64,000 nucleotides of DNA from Capitella teleta (Eukaryota > Annelida > Polychaeta > Capitellidae), in the NCBI GenBank assembly GCA_000328365.1, contig KB310159.1, forward strand, positions 318,169-382,168, read 5' to 3'. A program made the translations under genes and the position numbers. This document shows, piece after piece, positions 60,239-64,000 of the stretch; positions within the stretch are counted from its first letter, which is position 1; each line of letters opens with the position of its first letter. A model generated the notes under the pieces. That model did not search any database, was not told where the DNA came from, and saw only the letters and a list, made by a program, of their open reading frames with translations.

Positions 60239-61449
60239 CGTGCGTTCATTTGACTCATCACTGGGGATTAAGCCTGTTATACAAAAGGTACAAATGGCAT
60301 ACGTGAAATGTTGTCATAGTGGGACCGCCTTGCAGGAGGAAAGTTAGGCCACATTTCACACTTGCAGTGAGTGATGGCCGGAGTGAAAATTGCAATATTG
60401 TATTAATTAACCAATTATAATAACCAGTAAATATTCGTTGTTTATAGGCAATGGTTTCAGCACGATTGTGGATACTGCGCAACACAAAATGAAATTAAAA
60501 TATACATTTTTTTGCGTTAATCCCACACTGAACCCACGTACGTACCCATTATCTTCGAATTACGCATTGCATACGCGTGGGGGACGCGATTAGATCAAAC
60601 AAGCTGTACTCATACAACTTGAGACTCTTGACACAAAACTCACAGAAGCCCTCATCTCGCGCTAATTTCTTGCCGCCCTTTGACCTTAATCAAAGGGCGT
60701 GTAGTATAAGCTATTCTCTTCCTGGTACGTTGCATCGTGTGGGTTGTGGAAACAACTGGATCTTTCGAGTGAACAAAAGATACGAATTGCCGATATCGTC
60801 TGAGAATTAACACTGTTATGGTCACAGTTGGTGTGAGTACATAATCGTTATGCATTTACCGTATATTTATAAATACATGCTCGCCCCAGAAACAAGAACC
60901 GCTCGACCGAGTTGTGCTGAATGCAAGGATGTATCTAGAAAATCACGAAATCAGTTTATAACGGTTATGTACTCATTCACATAAAAGGCCTATACGTAAA
61001 TGTAGCTTTCCTGATCTCTCATTTTGTAATTAAAAACTTAAGATACGTTTTCTAATCATGATCCAAGCAGAAATCGGTCATATTAACATAATCGGGAATT
61101 TCCTCTTTCCCTGTTATCGCCATGTTTGGGCAAATCGAGTGCAAACTGCTCGGTTTCCATGGGAACGCAGTGTACGTCCATGAACGAATCTGGGGAATTC
61201 CTATGTTCACAGTTCATCAGTATGATATGAGATGATGTCATTGCATGCACGTACCTGCATGGTGGCAAACTGATTATAATCTTATTGTGGTGTTTATAAT
61301 GTTAAGCATGAAAATGGTTCAGATGGCATTATCATAGCATTTGTATGATTATGTTTAACACGATGATCACTTACATGTGGTCTAGCTATAATTTATTATA
61401 ATGCTGTAATATTATGTAACAATGCGAGGACAGTTATAATCTTATCAAT
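60239..61449. other. Non-coding stretch
   Basis: No gene recognised; one CGTTATG heptamer at 60846. Confidence 0.45.
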
Positions 61450-61532
61450 TAATGTTCATTCAAAATAAACGTTTTGTTTGATTTATTTGAATAAATGGAC
61501 GCAGAATAACCCAATCAATCCATATAGCAGGT

Positions 61533-61577
<45 letters not shown>

Positions 61578-61653
61578 AACAATAAATACATTTTAGCAAA
61601 ACAAAATTTTTAATATGGAGTAGATCGATAGACTACTTTTGGCCCACTCTGTA
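61450..61653. mobile_element. Partial second copy of the 3526-4152 mariner-type element
   Basis: AATGGACGCAGAATAAC, ATCAATCCATAT and GACTACTTTTGGCCCACTC followed by TGTA match the right part of the element at about 4080-4152. A long T tract (about 61537-61576) interrupts the match. The left end is not present. Confidence 0.75.
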
Positions 61654-61982
61654 TATGCACCAAATATCCACACATAGGGAGTTCACAAAGGAGACCAAGT
61701 GCATCGCATAATAAGCCGTCGACTGCACAGCCAACGGTCCACTGTTTTGTCCACGGGTCACTGAGTGCGACTCATTGGATACACATCGTAATTGCTAATC
61801 AGTATAAATAACATTCAGTTTAAATCGTTTCACCACTGTCGGTGAAAATGTTGCTACGGTCGCTGATTGCCTCACGAACTGCAACGTGACAGATGCACAT
61901 GTTGGCCCTAGGCCTCTACAGTAGTAACCCACATAGATCGAGTGGACGGCGAAATGGATGTTCATCTATTTTCATTTTCCAG
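61654..61982. other. Upstream region of kelch-like gene, ends in a 3' splice site
   Basis: No coding region is supported. The tract TTTTCATTTTCCAG ends at 61982, so the kelch-like gene probably has an upstream exon that I could not identify. Confidence 0.45.
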
Positions 61983-61993
61983 ACATTGCTGCA

Positions 61994-63712
61994 ATGGACG
62001 CATCTACAAACTCCCGGAACGATCACGAAAATGAGGCGAAGGGTCAAGGGTCGGAAGCACAAGCGTCCAAGGGTGACGTCTCTCCGAACCAACCAGATCA
62101 ATCCAGTATGTCCTCTGAATACGCGAGTTATTCCCTCAAAGATGAGGCGACAGGGCAAGATATTAAGTTAGACTTTTCGGAAACAACTACGACCAAGACT
62201 TTGATAGAGTACCTGAAATCTGGACGCATCAGCATTAACTCAGATAATATCCCGAATATCTTGGCCGCCGCCCACTCCGTTTGTTCGGAAATACTTTCAT
62301 GGAATTTTTTAATTTTTGTAAAAGAACATGTTTGTCCCACCAATTGTATTACATACTACAGAGTATCTCGCAAGAATAAGTACACAATTTTCATTTCGCT
62401 TTTCCGTGAATATATTTTGTCACACTTTGTTGGGGTGTGTTGTTTATCTGACAGCATTGAAGAGCTATCCGAAGAGGAACTGATTGAGATTGTGTCGGAT
62501 GATCGTTTAACAGCTGTGAACGAGGACATTGTTCACGATACTGTTGTTCGTTGGGTGAATGCAGATATCACAAGCAGAGAAGGGTCCTTCATCAAGATCG
62601 CTAATTTCATCCGCTTTCCATTTTGCACTGACAATGGTCTTAGCAATCGAGATGGGTATGGGCCCCTTAAGATTGACCTGACCAAAACAGGACTTATTGA
62701 AGAGGCTATTTTCGTGAGATCCACACTTATGACTCAGCATTCCATTTATAATCAAAGATGTCTCCCACGAATCTCGTTCGTGGACGCTAAGAAGCCACAC
62801 CTGCTGCGATTGTTCGTTTCAGCCAACACTCATTTTGTTGTTTGCCAAATGACTGAGTGCTTCAACGGGCGATACACCAAGTGGAAGGAAGCGCCTCCGT
62901 CCACTGAATATGTTGGTGGTCCTTCTAAAGGGCCTTATTTTGTTCCAAAAGCCTCGAGTATCGAATGGATTTTGGAAGGCAGCACCAGTTCGGAATTTGT
63001 GCACTGCGAATTGGCTCTTGGAAATGACACATTCAGCTCAAAATCTGATTGGCCCAGGTATTCATATTGCTGCTATTCAAAAAGGAACCTGATATCGAGG
63101 CTCCGCAACATCGCTTCCATGGGCGATCAGCTTTTATCTTTCGACGGTGGCCAGGTTGAATCATTCCATGGCCAATACGTCCGTGAGAATAAGCTCAATA
63201 AGCGCGCAACCAGCGCTTCATGGAGGACACTACCGCATCCGCGTCTACCGCAACGAGTGAATAATCCTTACTTTGTCCATTTCACCGATAATCTGTATGT
63301 CCTTGGAGGCTTCGATCACACTGGTAGACCTTCACTCGTTACTCAAATATATACATCTACTGCCGCATTCAAGCGTAACTTCAGCGGCAAGCAGAAGAAG
63401 GACATGCCAGGCACGTGTCAGTCTGGCGCAGCAGTTTCCCTCAACGAACACATTTTCGTCGTGGGTGGCATTGAACGAGTCTGTTTCCGATACACCCCAT
63501 CATCTGACACGTGGCTTGTCCTCTCTCAGCCCACTCATGTCCACAAGGAATTCACGGCTGCTGCTGCGTGGGAAGGGTGCATCCTGCTTTGGGGGGGCTA
63601 CCACGCGGAATTGTACAACCCGCTAAATGACACGTGGTCCCCGTGTGATGAGTTGGTCCCCCGTGATTCGGCTCCTGGGTTCGCAAAGGGTCTCTTCACG
63701 TATTTCGCGTGA
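61994..63712 (+). CDS. Kelch-like protein with half BTB, BACK and kelch repeats, ~572 aa
   Basis: Kelch-like proteins are usually CUL3 adaptors: BTB binds cullin, BACK orients the substrate, kelch binds it. Here residues 1-55 are polar and low complexity. The conserved part begins only in the second half of a BTB domain (SSEYASYSLKDEATG, then LIEYLKSGRISINSDNIPNI at about 68-87). A BACK domain follows at about 110-210 (LSEEELIEIVSDDRL, VVRWVNADI). The C-terminal half has kelch-type blades, the clearest being LYVLGGFDHTG at about 434, IFVVGGIERVCFRYTPSSDTW at about 485-505 and ILLWGGYHAELYNPLNDTW from 530. Blades before 430 are weak. The first half of BTB, with the D..L and AHR motifs, is absent, unless an upstream exon joined at the 3' splice site at 61982 supplies it. 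ATG 61994 is the first Met after that site. The body is one long exon. Confidence 0.8.
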   Translation: MDASTNSRNDHENEAKGQGSEAQASKGDVSPNQPDQSSMSSEYASYSLKDEATGQDIKLDFSETTTTKTLIEYLKSGRISINSDNIPNILAAAHSVCSEILSWNFLIFVKEHVCPTNCITYYRVSRKNKYTIFISLFREYILSHFVGVCCLSDSIEELSEEELIEIVSDDRLTAVNEDIVHDTVVRWVNADITSREGSFIKIANFIRFPFCTDNGLSNRDGYGPLKIDLTKTGLIEEAIFVRSTLMTQHSIYNQRCLPRISFVDAKKPHLLRLFVSANTHFVVCQMTECFNGRYTKWKEAPPSTEYVGGPSKGPYFVPKASSIEWILEGSTSSEFVHCELALGNDTFSSKSDWPRYSYCCYSKRNLISRLRNIASMGDQLLSFDGGQVESFHGQYVRENKLNKRATSASWRTLPHPRLPQRVNNPYFVHFTDNLYVLGGFDHTGRPSLVTQIYTSTAAFKRNFSGKQKKDMPGTCQSGAAVSLNEHIFVVGGIERVCFRYTPSSDTWLVLSQPTHVHKEFTAAAAWEGCILLWGGYHAELYNPLNDTWSPCDELVPRDSAPGFAKGLFTYFA

Positions 63713-64000
63713 GGAATAACGGCGTCTTGATTTCACGACGTGCCGTTTAATGGCAATGTCATACAGTTCTTAAAACCACCAAAGACGTAAAAGTACTCTG
63801 TCCTTATCCCTTGAGGGGATTACAATTGATACGGTGTCCTGTACCACTTGTTTGTGTGTATTCAGATAGAAAACCCTCTCACTTGGAACAAACACGTTCT
63901 TCCACGTCTGTAAAAAAAAAATATCGAAATTTGTTGGACTTATGAAAAAAAGTCTCGAAAATATTTAATAGAACAACATTACTTGCCCTTTATAATTCTT
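63713..64000. other. Downstream of kelch-like gene to window end
   Basis: No further gene or clear poly(A) signal recognised before the window ends. Confidence 0.4.

Overview
The window reads as nuclear DNA of an AT-rich invertebrate animal. Animal-type spliced genes are present (DAP5/eIF4G2, caprin, NKRF-like, SLC45, CNBD2-like, kelch-like), along with non-LTR retrotransposons, short DNA-transposon derivatives and one assembly gap. Of the 40 introns I could place in the five spliced genes, 30 are only 47-66 bp long. Such a compact style would fit a sponge or another small-intron invertebrate, but the phylum is an inference and is not settled by the sequence.

Layout. 1-7.1 kb: no host gene, one mariner-type miniature element and a decayed LINE. 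7.55-10.4 kb (minus): a complete 14-exon folylpolyglutamate synthase gene. 13.0-14.6 kb (plus): a single-coding-exon NKRF-like gene. 14.8-20.2 kb: a large inverted-repeat element interrupted by 959 Ns, with a 726-bp direct duplication flanking the gap that is probably an assembly artefact. 21.0-22.7 kb: a decayed LINE. 24.5-26.3 kb (minus): a two-exon SLC45-type sugar/proton transporter. 26.3-42.4 kb: gene-poor, filled with DNA-transposon derivatives (TTAA-type, hAT-like), LINE fragments nested in each other and homopolymer tracts. 42.4-45.9 kb (minus): a nine-exon caprin gene. 46.6-47.0 kb: a composite tetranucleotide array. 48.8-52.9 kb (plus): a DAP5/eIF4G2 gene whose reconstructed mRNA seems to lack an AUG start. 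53.9-57.4 kb (minus, convergent with DAP5): a CNBD2-like cyclic-nucleotide-binding protein. 59.0-61.7 kb: three more DNA-transposon derivatives. 62.0-63.7 kb (plus): an intron-poor kelch-like gene with only half a BTB domain.

Functional links. Caprin and DAP5 lie head to head about 3 kb apart, and both act in mRNA translation control and stress-granule biology. The caprin carries a good match to the PABP-binding PAM2 motif beside a conserved G3BP-binding type segment. FPGS has an in-frame second Met after a mitochondrial-type leader, as in the dual-targeted animal enzymes. The other genes are not obviously related in function.

Strongest leads: the non-AUG start of DAP5, the PAM2-like motif in caprin, a ~60-bp retroposed element present twice with target-site duplications, and over-representation of the heptamer CATAACG with paired inverted copies.
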